Below, in pieces: positions 18,767 through 30,863 of a stretch of 64,000 nucleotides of DNA; the stretch's first letter is position 1; each line of letters begins with the position of its first letter. The notes beneath the pieces are model-generated. The model had not been told where the DNA came from. It saw only the letters and a program-made list of their open reading frames with translations, and did not search any database. The position numbers and the translations under genes are program-made. The DNA is taken from NCBI RefSeq assembly GCF_003609975.1, contig NZ_AP018400.1, forward strand, positions 1,810,501 through 1,874,500, written 5' to 3'. This stretch comes from Streptococcus ruminantium. GTDB lineage: Bacteria > Bacillota > Bacilli > Lactobacillales > Streptococcaceae.

Positions 18767-19342
18767 ATGGAGACAAAAACTGCATTACTTTGGATGGAGA
18801 AATTTAACGAAAAAATACAAGCCAACAAAGATTACCTGAGCGAACTTGATTCTCCGATCGGAGATGGTGATCACGGTGGCAATATGGCACGTGGCATGGC
18901 AGCAGTCATGCAAGAGTTATCTGTAAAAGAATACGAAACAGCCGATCAGGTCTTCAAAGTCGTTGCCATGCAGCTACTCAGCAAGGTAGGAGGTGCTTCC
19001 GGTCCACTTTACGGTTCTGCTTTTATGGGAATTACCAAAGCTTGTCAAACCGGAGCCAGTTTAGCTGATACCTTACAAGCAGGTTTAGAGATGATTCAAA
19101 AAAGAGGAAAGGCCGCATTGGGTGAAAAAACAATGGTGGATATTTGGATTCCAGTCATCAGCGCCTTGCAGGCAGAAAACCTCTCTCTTAATGTTATCCA
19201 AGAAGCTGTTGAAGGCACACGAAACATCATTGCAACCAAGGGTCGAGCTTCCTATGTCGGCGAACGTTCAATCGGCCACATTGACCCTGGCTCCTTCTCA
19301 TCAGGACTCTTATTTGAGGCGATGTTGGAGGTTGTGCTATGA
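18767..19342 (+). CDS. dhaL: Dihydroxyacetone kinase ADP-binding subunit DhaL
   Basis: A 191-residue protein beginning METKTALLWMEKF. The SPIGDGDHGGNMARG motif supplies the aspartates (near 28, 33 and 35) that hold the Mg-ADP cofactor; GGASGPLYGSAFMG and the C-terminal ATKGRASYVGERSIGHIDPG complete the fold. DhaL passes phosphate from DhaM to dihydroxyacetone on DhaK. The TAGGAG site overlaps the dhaK stop, and the stop overlaps the dhaM start by four bases, showing tight coupling. Confidence 0.96.
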   Translation: METKTALLWMEKFNEKIQANKDYLSELDSPIGDGDHGGNMARGMAAVMQELSVKEYETADQVFKVVAMQLLSKVGGASGPLYGSAFMGITKACQTGASLADTLQAGLEMIQKRGKAALGEKTMVDIWIPVISALQAENLSLNVIQEAVEGTRNIIATKGRASYVGERSIGHIDPGSFSSGLLFEAMLEVVL

Positions 19343-19713
19343 CAAACATTGGAATCTTGCTCGTTTCACATTCCAAAAATCTGGCACAAGGCATTGTTGA
19401 TTTGGTGTCTGAAGTAGCAAAAGATATTTCCATCACCCATTGTGGAGGTCTGGAAGATGGCAGTATTGGAACTAGTTTTGAGATCGTTCAAGATCGCATT
19501 GAACAAAACCCAGCTAACACCCTCCTAGCCTTCTTTGACCTAGGAAGCGCTCGGATGAATATCGAACTAGCAGCAGAATTTACAGACAAACAGATTCTCA
19601 TACAAACAGTTCCAGTCGCAGAAGGAACCTACATCGCTGCTGCGCTGCTACAAGCAGGTGCCGATTTAGACACAATCCTTGAACAATTAAAGGAACTTAC
19701 AATAAATAAATAG
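19339..19713 (+). CDS. dhaM: PTS-dependent dihydroxyacetone kinase phosphotransferase subunit DhaM
   Basis: A 124-residue, single-domain EIIA(Man)-like protein. SHSKNLAQG contains the phosphorylated histidine (His11), and FFDLGSARMNIELA is typical. It takes phosphate from HPr and rephosphorylates ADP on DhaL. The short form without HPr and EI domains is usual in Gram-positives. The ATGA overlap with dhaL and the 9-base gap to glpF place it inside the operon. Confidence 0.95.
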   Translation: MTNIGILLVSHSKNLAQGIVDLVSEVAKDISITHCGGLEDGSIGTSFEIVQDRIEQNPANTLLAFFDLGSARMNIELAAEFTDKQILIQTVPVAEGTYIAAALLQAGADLDTILEQLKELTINK

Positions 19714-19722
19714 GAGGTTATT

Positions 19723-20433
19723 ATGAATCTTATCGGAGAATTGCTTGGCACATTCTTATTGGTCTTGCTGGGAAATGGGGTCGTCGCCTCATGTATCTTA
19801 TCCAAAACAAAGGCAGAAAATAGCGGTTGGCTAACGATTGTCCTCGGCTGGGGAGTCGCTGTAACCATCGCTGCCTACGCATCAGGTATTTTTAGCCCTG
19901 CCCACCTCAATCCAGCAGTGACTATCGCCATGGCTAGCATTGGTTCCCTTTCTTGGACAGAGGTACCCGGTTTTCTACTAGCTCAATTTGCAGGTGCCAT
20001 GTTGGCATCCGTCGTCCTCTATCTACATTTCTATCCACATTGGCAAGAAACCAAAGATAGCGCTACTATCCTAGGAACCTTTGCAACTGGTCCTGCCCTT
20101 CGTCACACTCCTTCAAACTTGCTTGGAGAAATCCTTGGAACCGCTGTATTGGTAATCGGAATCCTCGCAATTGGACCAAACAAGGTCAGCGCTGGACTTG
20201 GTCCGATTATCGTTGGTTTCATTGTTTTTGCTGTCGGTTTTTCTCTAGGCTCAACAACAGGCTATGCAATCAATCCTGCTCGTGACTTAGGACCACGTAT
20301 CATTCATGCCTTACTTCCTATCCCTAATAAAGGAGACTCCGATTGGTCCTATAGCTGGATTCCAGTTGTTGGTCCAATCTTGGGAGGAATTATTGGAGCA
20401 GGTCTCTACACACTACTCTTGAATATGTTGTAA
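19723..20433 (+). CDS. glpF: Glycerol facilitator / aquaglyceroporin
   Basis: A 236-residue MIP-family channel with six hydrophobic helices and both pore motifs, HLNPAVT (NPA 63-65) and AINPARD near residue 190. The aspartate after the second NPAR (NPARD) is typical of glycerol-conducting members. It is the last gene of the dha operon, nine bases after dhaM, with TAGGAGG upstream, so it probably admits dihydroxyacetone or glycerol for the kinase. Confidence 0.93.
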   Translation: MNLIGELLGTFLLVLLGNGVVASCILSKTKAENSGWLTIVLGWGVAVTIAAYASGIFSPAHLNPAVTIAMASIGSLSWTEVPGFLLAQFAGAMLASVVLYLHFYPHWQETKDSATILGTFATGPALRHTPSNLLGEILGTAVLVIGILAIGPNKVSAGLGPIIVGFIVFAVGFSLGSTTGYAINPARDLGPRIIHALLPIPNKGDSDWSYSWIPVVGPILGGIIGAGLYTLLLNML

Positions 20434-20524
20434 TAAATTGAAATCAAAACTGAGTGTATTGACAAGCAGGTCTAAACTGGAAGAAGCTCAAGCTATAGCA
20501 ACAATACAATACTGATCGCAATAG

Positions 20525-20601
20525 AAAAGGTCTAAAATCAATGTTTTAAGCAACTTGATTTTAGACCTTTTTATTTTTAGGAGTTTTCTTGACTCCTTTT
20601 T
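20525..20601 (+). terminator. dha operon terminator(s)
   Basis: A 17-bp stem AAAAGGTCTAAAATCAA / TTGATTTTAGACCTTTT followed by T-rich sequence, then a second stem AGGAGT...GACTCCTTTTTTC. Both lie between the convergent glpF and proS genes. Confidence 0.85.
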
Positions 20602-20603
20602 TC

Positions 20604-22567
<1,964 letters not shown>

Positions 22568-22739
22568 TCATCTCCTTTCATCTTTAAATCATTAGAAGAA
22601 CATAGAGCCAGATGCTTGTATACAAAATGACTTACACCTTGAGGTATAGTTGAGACAGCCGCGTCTCTTTTTACACAAGTTTCAGCCCATGTTCAATTCC
22701 GAAAAATAGCAGAATCGCATTCATTCCTTTTTCATCCGT

Positions 22740-23999
22740 CTAAAAGAAAACCTTCAAAATATCATTCCAAGTCACTACTAGCATAAGAACTACCATAAAA
22801 GCAACACCCGCTAGTGTAATATAGGACTCTATTTCCGGTTTTAATGGCTTTCTACGGATAGCTTCCAAGATATTCATCACAATTTTCCCACCGTCCAAGG
22901 CTGGAATGGGGATAAGGTTGAAAATACCTAGATTGATAGATAGCATAGCCATCAGACCCAGTACGGAAGTCCAGCCAAATTCAGCAGCCTGTGCGCTGAC
23001 ATTGTAAATAGCGACAGGACCACCTAATTGCTTAACATCAAAATGGGCAATTAGATTTTTCAATGCCGTAACAATTAAAAGAGCCCTCTCTCCGGCTTCC
23101 TGAATTCCTCCAATAACCTTATCAAAGAAACCTGTCTTCAAGATGGGTGAAATACCAATCCGATATGCACCATCCACCTTCTCAGCAATTACTGTCACAT
23201 TTTTAGTTTTTCCTTCATGCTCAACCACTAGGTGAAAGCTCGGAGCGGAAGTTGCTTCTTTAGCAGCAGCGCTGATGATGGTAGCAACTTGTTTGTAACT
23301 GCTAGTCACCTCACCATTAACAGATAAAATCTTATCTCCGGTAACTAGCCCAGCTGCCTGTAAAGCACCACCGTCAGTAATGGTCACAGCATTGTTGGAG
23401 ATATCTGCTACTCCACCCTGCATAAACATCAGCAGGATAAAGACTACAATTCCCAAAATAAAGTTATTCATAGGACCAGCAAAATTTGTCATCAAGCGTC
23501 CCCAGACGGTTGCATTTTGGTATTGCACATCTAATGGAGCAATACGAACTTCCGTTCCATCTTCCTCTACAATGGTTGCATCGTGGTCCACCTTATACGT
23601 TTTACTTTCTTCTAATACCAGCCCTGTGATTTCTAACTGTTTCTCAAAATCAAAACTGGTTACACTCATAGGTAAGGCGAGATTGTCAAGCTGTTTACCA
23701 GACAAGTTAATCCGAGTGACAACACCAGTCTCGTTCAGGCTGAGACTAACAGGAGTTCCCGTCTTAATCTCCGTCTTATCCTCACCCCATCCGGCCATTC
23801 GGACATAGCCACCAAGAGGCAGCATACGAATCGTGTAAAGGGTCCCATCTTTTCCTGTGTGAGCGAAAATTTTAGGTCCCATTCCAACCGCAAATTCTCT
23901 TACCAGAATACCGGCCCTTTTAGCAAAATAGAAATGACCAAATTCATGGACAACCACAATTACACCAAATATAAATATAAATGCTAAAATTCCCTTCAT
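22740..23999 (-). CDS. rseP: RseP/Eep site-2 intramembrane metalloprotease
   Basis: A 419-residue protein with HEFGH (18-22) in the first membrane helix, a central PDZ domain (about 200-280, [20 protein letters not shown]) and the C-terminal [11 protein letters not shown] motif carrying the Asp metal ligand. In streptococci and enterococci this protease (Eep) cleaves signal-peptide remnants, releasing lipoprotein-derived and SHP-type peptide pheromones, and takes part in sigma or stress signalling. It lies 9 bases after cdsA in the uppS-cdsA-rseP run. Confidence 0.95.
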   Translation of the reverse strand: MKGILAFIFIFGVIVVVHEFGHFYFAKRAGILVREFAVGMGPKIFAHTGKDGTLYTIRMLPLGGYVRMAGWGEDKTEIKTGTPVSLSLNETGVVTRINLSGKQLDNLALPMSVTSFDFEKQLEITGLVLEESKTYKVDHDATIVEEDGTEVRIAPLDVQYQNATVWGRLMTNFAGPMNNFILGIVVFILLMFMQGGVADISNNAVTITDGGALQAAGLVTGDKILSVNGEVTSSYKQVATIISAAAKEATSAPSFHLVVEHEGKTKNVTVIAEKVDGAYRIGISPILKTGFFDKVIGGIQEAGERALLIVTALKNLIAHFDVKQLGGPVAIYNVSAQAAEFGWTSVLGLMAMLSINLGIFNLIPIPALDGGKIVMNILEAIRRKPLKPEIESYITLAGVAFMVVLMLVVTWNDILKVFF

Positions 24000-24008
24000 A
24001 GAATCTCC

Positions 24009-24815
24009 TTAAAATAATCCAAAGAAGTGCATAATTGGGAAGACAAAAATCATGCCGTCAAAGCGATCCAAGATACCACCATGCCCCGGAATCACCTTGC
24101 CAGAGTCTTTGACACCAAAATGACGTTTTAGAGCACTTTCAACTAGATCGCCAAATTGTGAAAAAACTGAAAAAATAGCAACAAATCCCAACATCATGCC
24201 CAAAGAATACCCTGTCAGCAGGGATTTGTCAAGTAGCAAGAAGATGAGGGCTACAACCACAGCAGAGAGGATTCCTCCCACAAAACCTTCAATAGTCTTA
24301 TTTGGGGATACTTTTGGCAATAGTCTTCTCCGACCAATTTTTCGCCCGACAAGGTAAGCACCAATATCCGTTGCCCAAACTATACACAGAGCAAAGAAAA
24401 CCTTATTAAGGCCATCCATGCGCGCCAGTATCAAGCTGTGAAAACCAATTCCTACATAGAAACTAGAAGCAATCGGAAAGACCACATCCGAGTAATGATA
24501 GCGACCGACATTGAAAACTGTTGAACCTAAAAGAAGGAAAATCACAATGGCATAGGCAGTGTAATTTCCATCTGTCGGCAGGAAGGTCAGGTAATTCTGC
24601 AAGGGAAGAGTCAATACAAGACTAGCCAACATAGCTAAAACTCCCTCAATAGAATTTGGAGCAAGACGATGCATCTTTATCAATTCAGCTGTCGCTATAA
24701 TAGCCAGTAGCCCTACGAAAAACTGAAAAACCATTCCACCTTTCAATAAAAAGGGAAGAAAAATAGCAAGGGCTATCCCACCAAAAATCACTCGTTTCTG
24801 TAAATCATTTGTCAT
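24009..24815 (-). CDS. cdsA: Phosphatidate cytidylyltransferase
   Basis: A 268-residue polytopic membrane enzyme with the CDP-DAG synthase signature SALKRHFGVKDSGKVIPGHG (about 226-245) followed by GILDRFDGM. It converts phosphatidic acid and CTP into CDP-diacylglycerol, the precursor of phosphatidylglycerol and cardiolipin. AAGGAGAACGTATG marks the start. It sits 9 bases after uppS and 9 bases before rseP. Confidence 0.95.
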   Translation of the reverse strand: MTNDLQKRVIFGGIALAIFLPFLLKGGMVFQFFVGLLAIIATAELIKMHRLAPNSIEGVLAMLASLVLTLPLQNYLTFLPTDGNYTAYAIVIFLLLGSTVFNVGRYHYSDVVFPIASSFYVGIGFHSLILARMDGLNKVFFALCIVWATDIGAYLVGRKIGRRRLLPKVSPNKTIEGFVGGILSAVVVALIFLLLDKSLLTGYSLGMMLGFVAIFSVFSQFGDLVESALKRHFGVKDSGKVIPGHGGILDRFDGMIFVFPIMHFFGLF

Positions 24816-24824
24816 ACGTTCTCC

Positions 24825-25580
24825 TTACACACTGCCAAAACGTCTGTGGCGTCGGTTGTATTCTCTAATTGCTAGTTTAAGAGCCTCCCCGTCAAAATCC
24901 GGCCAAGCAATATCGGTAAAATAAAGCTCGCTGTAAGCTGTTTGCCAGGGCAAAAAATTACTAAGCCGAATCTCACCACTAGTCCGAATCACCAAATCTG
25001 GGTCACGAAGAACCGGCGAAAGACCGCCTGTATAAAGATAATCTGCTATCAATTGCTCATCAATATCCCCCGGATTAAACTTGGCATCCAACACATCCTG
25101 AGCAATTGCTTTAACTGCTTTTGTCACTTCATCACGACCACCGTAATTCAAAGCAAAATTAAGAATCAAACCTGTGTTATTCTTAGTTTTCTGCTCTGCT
25201 TTCCGAAGGGCGCCCAAAGTTGCTTCCGGCAATCTAGAATGGTCACCGATCATTTGAATTTTGACATTGTTGGCATGGAGTTCGGGGACATATTTATCAT
25301 AGAATTCAACAGGAAGATTCATGATAAACTTTACCTCCTTTTCCGGCCGAGACCAATTCTCCGTAGAAAAAGCGTAGACTGTCAAGACCTTTACTCCCAG
25401 TTCCGAAGCTGTTTTGGTAACTTTTTGCAGAGCATCCATACCAGCCTTGTGCCCCATAATGCGGGGTTGCATCCGTTTTTTTGCCCATCGACCATTGCCA
25501 TCCATAATGACTGCAATATGCTTAGGGACTTCAATCGCTGTCTCAATGCTTTCTTTCTTTTTAAACTTAAACGTAAACAT
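24825..25580 (-). CDS. uppS: Undecaprenyl diphosphate synthase
   Basis: A 251-residue cis-prenyltransferase. HIAVIMDGNGRWAKKR carries the Mg-binding Asp and FPP site, and DLVIRTSGEIRLSNFLPWQ the IPP-binding part. The product is the lipid carrier for peptidoglycan and other wall polymers. The ATG at 25580 is preferred because TGAGGA lies 8 bases before it; an in-frame ATG ten codons upstream has no such site. First gene of uppS-cdsA-rseP. Confidence 0.95.
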   Translation of the reverse strand: MFTFKFKKKESIETAIEVPKHIAVIMDGNGRWAKKRMQPRIMGHKAGMDALQKVTKTASELGVKVLTVYAFSTENWSRPEKEVKFIMNLPVEFYDKYVPELHANNVKIQMIGDHSRLPEATLGALRKAEQKTKNNTGLILNFALNYGGRDEVTKAVKAIAQDVLDAKFNPGDIDEQLIADYLYTGGLSPVLRDPDLVIRTSGEIRLSNFLPWQTAYSELYFTDIAWPDFDGEALKLAIREYNRRHRRFGSV

Positions 25581-25654
25581 GCTATTTTCCTCAATATATG
25601 ATCGTTTCATTATACCATATTTCTAGTGAGGATAGCAAAATTTGGATAAGGCTA

Positions 25655-26020
25655 GAGTCATAGCCACCCGTGAAAACGGGCGGCTTGTACATTGGCTGTA
25701 GTCCATTCTCTCCAGCGACGTCTAAAGACGTTCGTTGAACTTCGTTCAGGTTAGTGCTACGATTACTTGACTAATGCTCACAACAACGGGCTTTTATCTT
25801 GTTCTAAAACTGCCATCTGAAAATGGATCTTCGTACTCTTTAACACCCAAGAATCAAACGCTATACGATGTATAACTCACTTTCTAAATTTAAGCTCATG
25901 AAGAAATCATCCACTGGATAATTTTTCTCCTCCTTTCGCTTTACAATTGCTTAAACACCTTTATTGTATTGCGTTTGTTTTTTTTGTATAACCTTCGTCA
26001 CGTCCCCTACAGAGCGTGAC
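25655..26020. mobile_element. Decayed IS200/IS605-like element (ends and omega-RNA-like segment only)
   Basis: No tnpA or tnpB frame survives. The left end has the stable hairpin AGCCACCCGTGAAAACGGGC-GGCT (25662-25685). Next to it is a structured stretch containing CGACGTCTAAAGACGTTCG and GAACTTCGTTC, which read on the minus strand resembles the 3' end of TnpB elements with their guide RNA. The other end has GTCACG...CGTGAC (25997-26020). I infer an internally deleted derivative inserted between yajC and uppS; recognition is by memory of such ends, not a match. Confidence 0.4.
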
Positions 26021-26040
26021 GGACTAAAAGTCACATAATG

Positions 26041-26077
26041 AAAAGGCCTTATCCAATAAATATTGGAGCAAGACCTT
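26041..26077 (-). terminator. yajC terminator
   Basis: Minus-strand stem AAGGTCTTGCTCCAAT / ATTGGATAAGGCCTT (with bulges) followed by TTTT, directly after yajC. Confidence 0.75.
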
Positions 26078-26102
26078 AACTGAATCCCTCGGTTTCTAAT
26101 AC

Positions 26103-26426
26103 CTACTCTTCAATGACAGATGCTGAAGTTGCTTCTGTTGTTTCAACCACTGTCTCTTCTGCAATCACAGGAGCTGTATTGGCAGTCGCCACTCGATTGC
26201 GGATCGCTCCACGTTCAAAAGTCAAATAGACACCATCTACATCAAGAACGACCTTTTTATCGTTGATTTCATCAACAATCCCAAATAGGCCACCAATCGT
26301 CACAATTTCATCACCTTTTTTAATCTGACTGAGTGCTTCCTGACGCTGTTTTTGTTGTTTGCGTTGCGAATAAAACATAAAGCCAATCATGGCAACCATG
26401 ACAAGCGGTAAAAATAAATTTGGCAT
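26103..26426 (-). CDS. yajC: Preprotein translocase accessory subunit YajC
   Basis: A 107-residue protein with one N-terminal membrane helix (LFLPLVMVAMIGFMFYSQRK) followed by a cytoplasmic domain with IKKGDEIVTIGGLFGIVDEI, the YajC signature. It associates with SecDF-YidC next to SecYEG. The Glu/Thr-rich tail (ETVVETTEATSAS) is longer than the minimal family core. It forms a single gene with its own terminator. Confidence 0.93.
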   Translation of the reverse strand: MPNLFLPLVMVAMIGFMFYSQRKQQKQRQEALSQIKKGDEIVTIGGLFGIVDEINDKKVVLDVDGVYLTFERGAIRNRVATANTAPVIAEETVVETTEATSASVIEE

Positions 26427-26680
26427 TTGCTTACCCCTTTTGTTGTTTGATAGTCTTGATTATACCAGAATATAAGTAATAAAGCAAAGTTGGGCTAAGG
26501 CATAATACTTTTAACATTAAATACAATAGCTATTGAATACGAAAAAATCAAACAAGGCAAGCTAAGTTGCTACCCAAATAGGCGACAGATTATTTAGGAT
26601 GAGAAATATAATGCTTGAATACACCTTAGAGTCAGCAAAAGGAGCTAATATCATGATAATAAAATGACCAAACAACCGTA
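26427..26680. other. Intergenic stretch between yajC and purA
   Basis: AT-rich, with no frame, hairpin or repeat that I can support apart from the purA terminator at its end. Confidence 0.5.
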
Positions 26681-26682
26681 AC

Positions 26683-26708
26683 AAAAAGACCGGACTTTCA
26701 TCCAGTCT
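26683..26708 (-). terminator. purA terminator
   Basis: Minus-strand AGACTGGATGAAAGTCCGGT followed by CTTTTTG; the stem pairs AGACtGGA with TCCgGTCT. Confidence 0.7.
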
Positions 26709-26716
26709 CAATACAA

Positions 26717-28376
<1,660 letters not shown>

Positions 28377-30608
28377 ATGTTACACAAATTACCCTCAAAT
28401 AGCCCTATTCTTCAAGCTACCTTTGGCATTGAGCGCGAATCTCTCCGCATCAATCAAGAAAATCGGGTAGCTCAGACACCTCATCCCCCCGAACTAGGCT
28501 CTCGCTCTTTTCATCCCTATATCCAGACAGATTACAGTGAGTCACAGTTAGAATTGATTACACCTATAGCTCACTCGACCAGAGAAGCTCGACGATTTTT
28601 GGAAGCTATTACGGATGTGGCTGCCCGTTCTATGGATAGAGATGAATACCTTTGGCCCTTGTCCATGCCACCTATTGTCACAGAAGAGGATATTCGGATT
28701 GCTCAACTGGAAGACGACTATGAGTATCAATACCGGGTCGGCTTGGCAAAACGCTATGGCAAGCTCCTCCAGTCTGTGTCTGGTGTTCATTATAACTTCG
28801 AGCTGGGCAAAGACCTAACTCAAAAACTCTTTGAAGTAAGTGAACAAACAGATTTTGTTGCCTTTAAGAACGCTCTTTATCTCAAATTGGCACAAAATTT
28901 CCTCAACTACCGCTGGTTCTTAACTTATCTATATGGAGCAAGCTGTCTGGCAGAAAAAGGTTTTTTTAAAGATAATATCGGTTGTGTTCGTTCTATCCGT
29001 AACTCTAAATATGGCTATGTCAATGCAGAGGATATACATATTTCTTTTTCTTCTTTAGAAAAGTACGTATCCGACATTGAACAGGCTGTGGCGACTGGAC
29101 AACTCTCTGCTGAAAAGGAATTTTACTCAGCTGTCCGTCTGAGAGGTGCCAGAACGAGCCGAGACTATCTCAGTGAGGGGATCTCTTACTTGGAATTTCG
29201 TACATTTGATCTCAACCCCTTTGATCCACTTGCTATTAGTCAAGAAACTCTTGATACTGTTCACTTATTCATCTTAGCTCTTCTCTGGTTAGACCAACTA
29301 GGAGACATTGATACTGCTTTAGCAGAAGCCGAGCAATTGAATAATCTGATTGCTCTTAGTCATCCATACAGTCCGTTACCAGTCCAAGCGGATACCACTC
29401 CTATCCTAACTGCTATGAAGGCTATCGTGACTCACTTCGGACTAGATGATTACTATAGCCAGCTCATCGCTCAGGTGGAGGTGGCTCTTCTCGACCCTCG
29501 TCTGACCCTTTCTGGAAGAATAGCAGAGCTAGTTGAGAACGACTCTTTGGAAACATTTGGTCAGCAGCAAGGCCGAGCTTTTCATGATTATGCTTGGACG
29601 GCCCCCTATGCTCTAAAAGGCTACGAAAACATGGAACTCTCAACCCAGATGATCCTCTTTGATGCTATTCAACTAGGCTTACATGTTGAGATTATGGACG
29701 AAGAAGACCAGTTTCTCAAACTTTGGCATGGCAACCATGTCGAATATATCAAAAATGGTAACATGACTTCCAAAGATAACTACGTCATTCCACTAGCCAT
29801 GGCCAACAAAGTAGTTACCAAGAAAATCTTGGACCAGGCCGGTTTTCCAGTACCTACGGGAGCAGAATTTTCTAACAAATCCGATGCCCTGCGTTATTAT
29901 GGACAAATAGCTAGCTCTGCCATTGTTGTCAAACCAAAATCAACCAACTTTGGTCTAGGTATTTCCATCTTCCAAGAGCCAGCCAGTCTATCAGACTATG
30001 AAAAAGCACTAGATATCGCTTTTTCAGAAGATAAGCATGTGCTGGTGGAAGAGTTTATCGCAGGTACCGAATACCGCTTTTTTATCCTTGATGGTAAATG
30101 CGAGGCCGTCCTCCTTCGCGTCGCAGCCAATGTAGTCGGGGATGGACATTCTACCATCCGTGAATTGGTTGAGAAAAAGAATCAGGATCCACTTCGTGGC
30201 TATGATCATCGCTCTCCTCTTGAAATAATCCATCTAGGTGCCATTGAACTCCTGACATTGGAACAGCAAGGCTACCAGCCAGAAACCATCTTGCCAAAGG
30301 GAAGTCAGGCCTTTCTGCGTGGTAATTCTAATATTTCAACCGGTGGAGATTCTATTGACGTGACCGACCAGATGGATGATAGCTACAAGCAATTAGCAGC
30401 AGACATGGCAACGGCCATGGGAGCTTGGGTCTGCGGTGTAGACCTGATCATTCCTGACTTGAATCAAGTATCAACCAAAGAGCAGCCAAACTGTACCTGT
30501 ATCGAGCTAAATTTTAATCCGGCCATGTACCTGCACACCTATACCTATGCTGGCCCAGGACAGGTTATCACTTCTAAAATACTGAAAAAATTATTCCCAG
30601 AACTATGA
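28377..30608 (+). CDS. gshAB: Bifunctional glutamate-cysteine ligase / glutathione synthetase
   Basis: A 743-residue fusion. Residues 1 to about 460 form a gamma-glutamylcysteine ligase domain (FGIERESLRINQENRVAQT, GVHYNFELG, YLEFRTFDLNPFDP). From about 480 comes an ATP-grasp domain (DQAGFPVPTGAEFSNK, AIVVKPKSTNFGLGI, LVEEFIAGTEYRFFILDG, ELNFNPAMY) acting as glutathione synthetase. Such GshF/GshAB fusions make glutathione in streptococci and Listeria, giving oxidative-stress protection. AAGGATC precedes the ATG. It is monocistronic with a terminator right after. Confidence 0.97.
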   Translation: MLHKLPSNSPILQATFGIERESLRINQENRVAQTPHPPELGSRSFHPYIQTDYSESQLELITPIAHSTREARRFLEAITDVAARSMDRDEYLWPLSMPPIVTEEDIRIAQLEDDYEYQYRVGLAKRYGKLLQSVSGVHYNFELGKDLTQKLFEVSEQTDFVAFKNALYLKLAQNFLNYRWFLTYLYGASCLAEKGFFKDNIGCVRSIRNSKYGYVNAEDIHISFSSLEKYVSDIEQAVATGQLSAEKEFYSAVRLRGARTSRDYLSEGISYLEFRTFDLNPFDPLAISQETLDTVHLFILALLWLDQLGDIDTALAEAEQLNNLIALSHPYSPLPVQADTTPILTAMKAIVTHFGLDDYYSQLIAQVEVALLDPRLTLSGRIAELVENDSLETFGQQQGRAFHDYAWTAPYALKGYENMELSTQMILFDAIQLGLHVEIMDEEDQFLKLWHGNHVEYIKNGNMTSKDNYVIPLAMANKVVTKKILDQAGFPVPTGAEFSNKSDALRYYGQIASSAIVVKPKSTNFGLGISIFQEPASLSDYEKALDIAFSEDKHVLVEEFIAGTEYRFFILDGKCEAVLLRVAANVVGDGHSTIRELVEKKNQDPLRGYDHRSPLEIIHLGAIELLTLEQQGYQPETILPKGSQAFLRGNSNISTGGDSIDVTDQMDDSYKQLAADMATAMGAWVCGVDLIIPDLNQVSTKEQPNCTCIELNFNPAMYLHTYTYAGPGQVITSKILKKLFPEL

Positions 30609-30615
30609 TGTCTTT

Positions 30616-30650
30616 GCATCGAGATACTTTTCTACTATCTCGGTGCTTTT
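30616..30650 (+). terminator. gshAB terminator
   Basis: Stem GCATCGAGATA / TATCTCGGTGC, followed by TTTTCTATTTTTT. Confidence 0.85.
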
Positions 30651-30863
30651 CTATTTTTTATGAGATGTTTTCCCATCCTTATTTGTTTTTCATTCGTTTT
30701 TCACTCCAATTTCAACTATTTTCTTTATATTTTTTTATTTATTTTCAAAAAATACGGATTTTATCTAAAAAAACATATCCAAAATGACTTATTTTTTGTT
30801 AAACTATATATATCAGAACTACAGATGTTTCTACAGCATCATTCAGATAAAAGGAGTTTTAGT

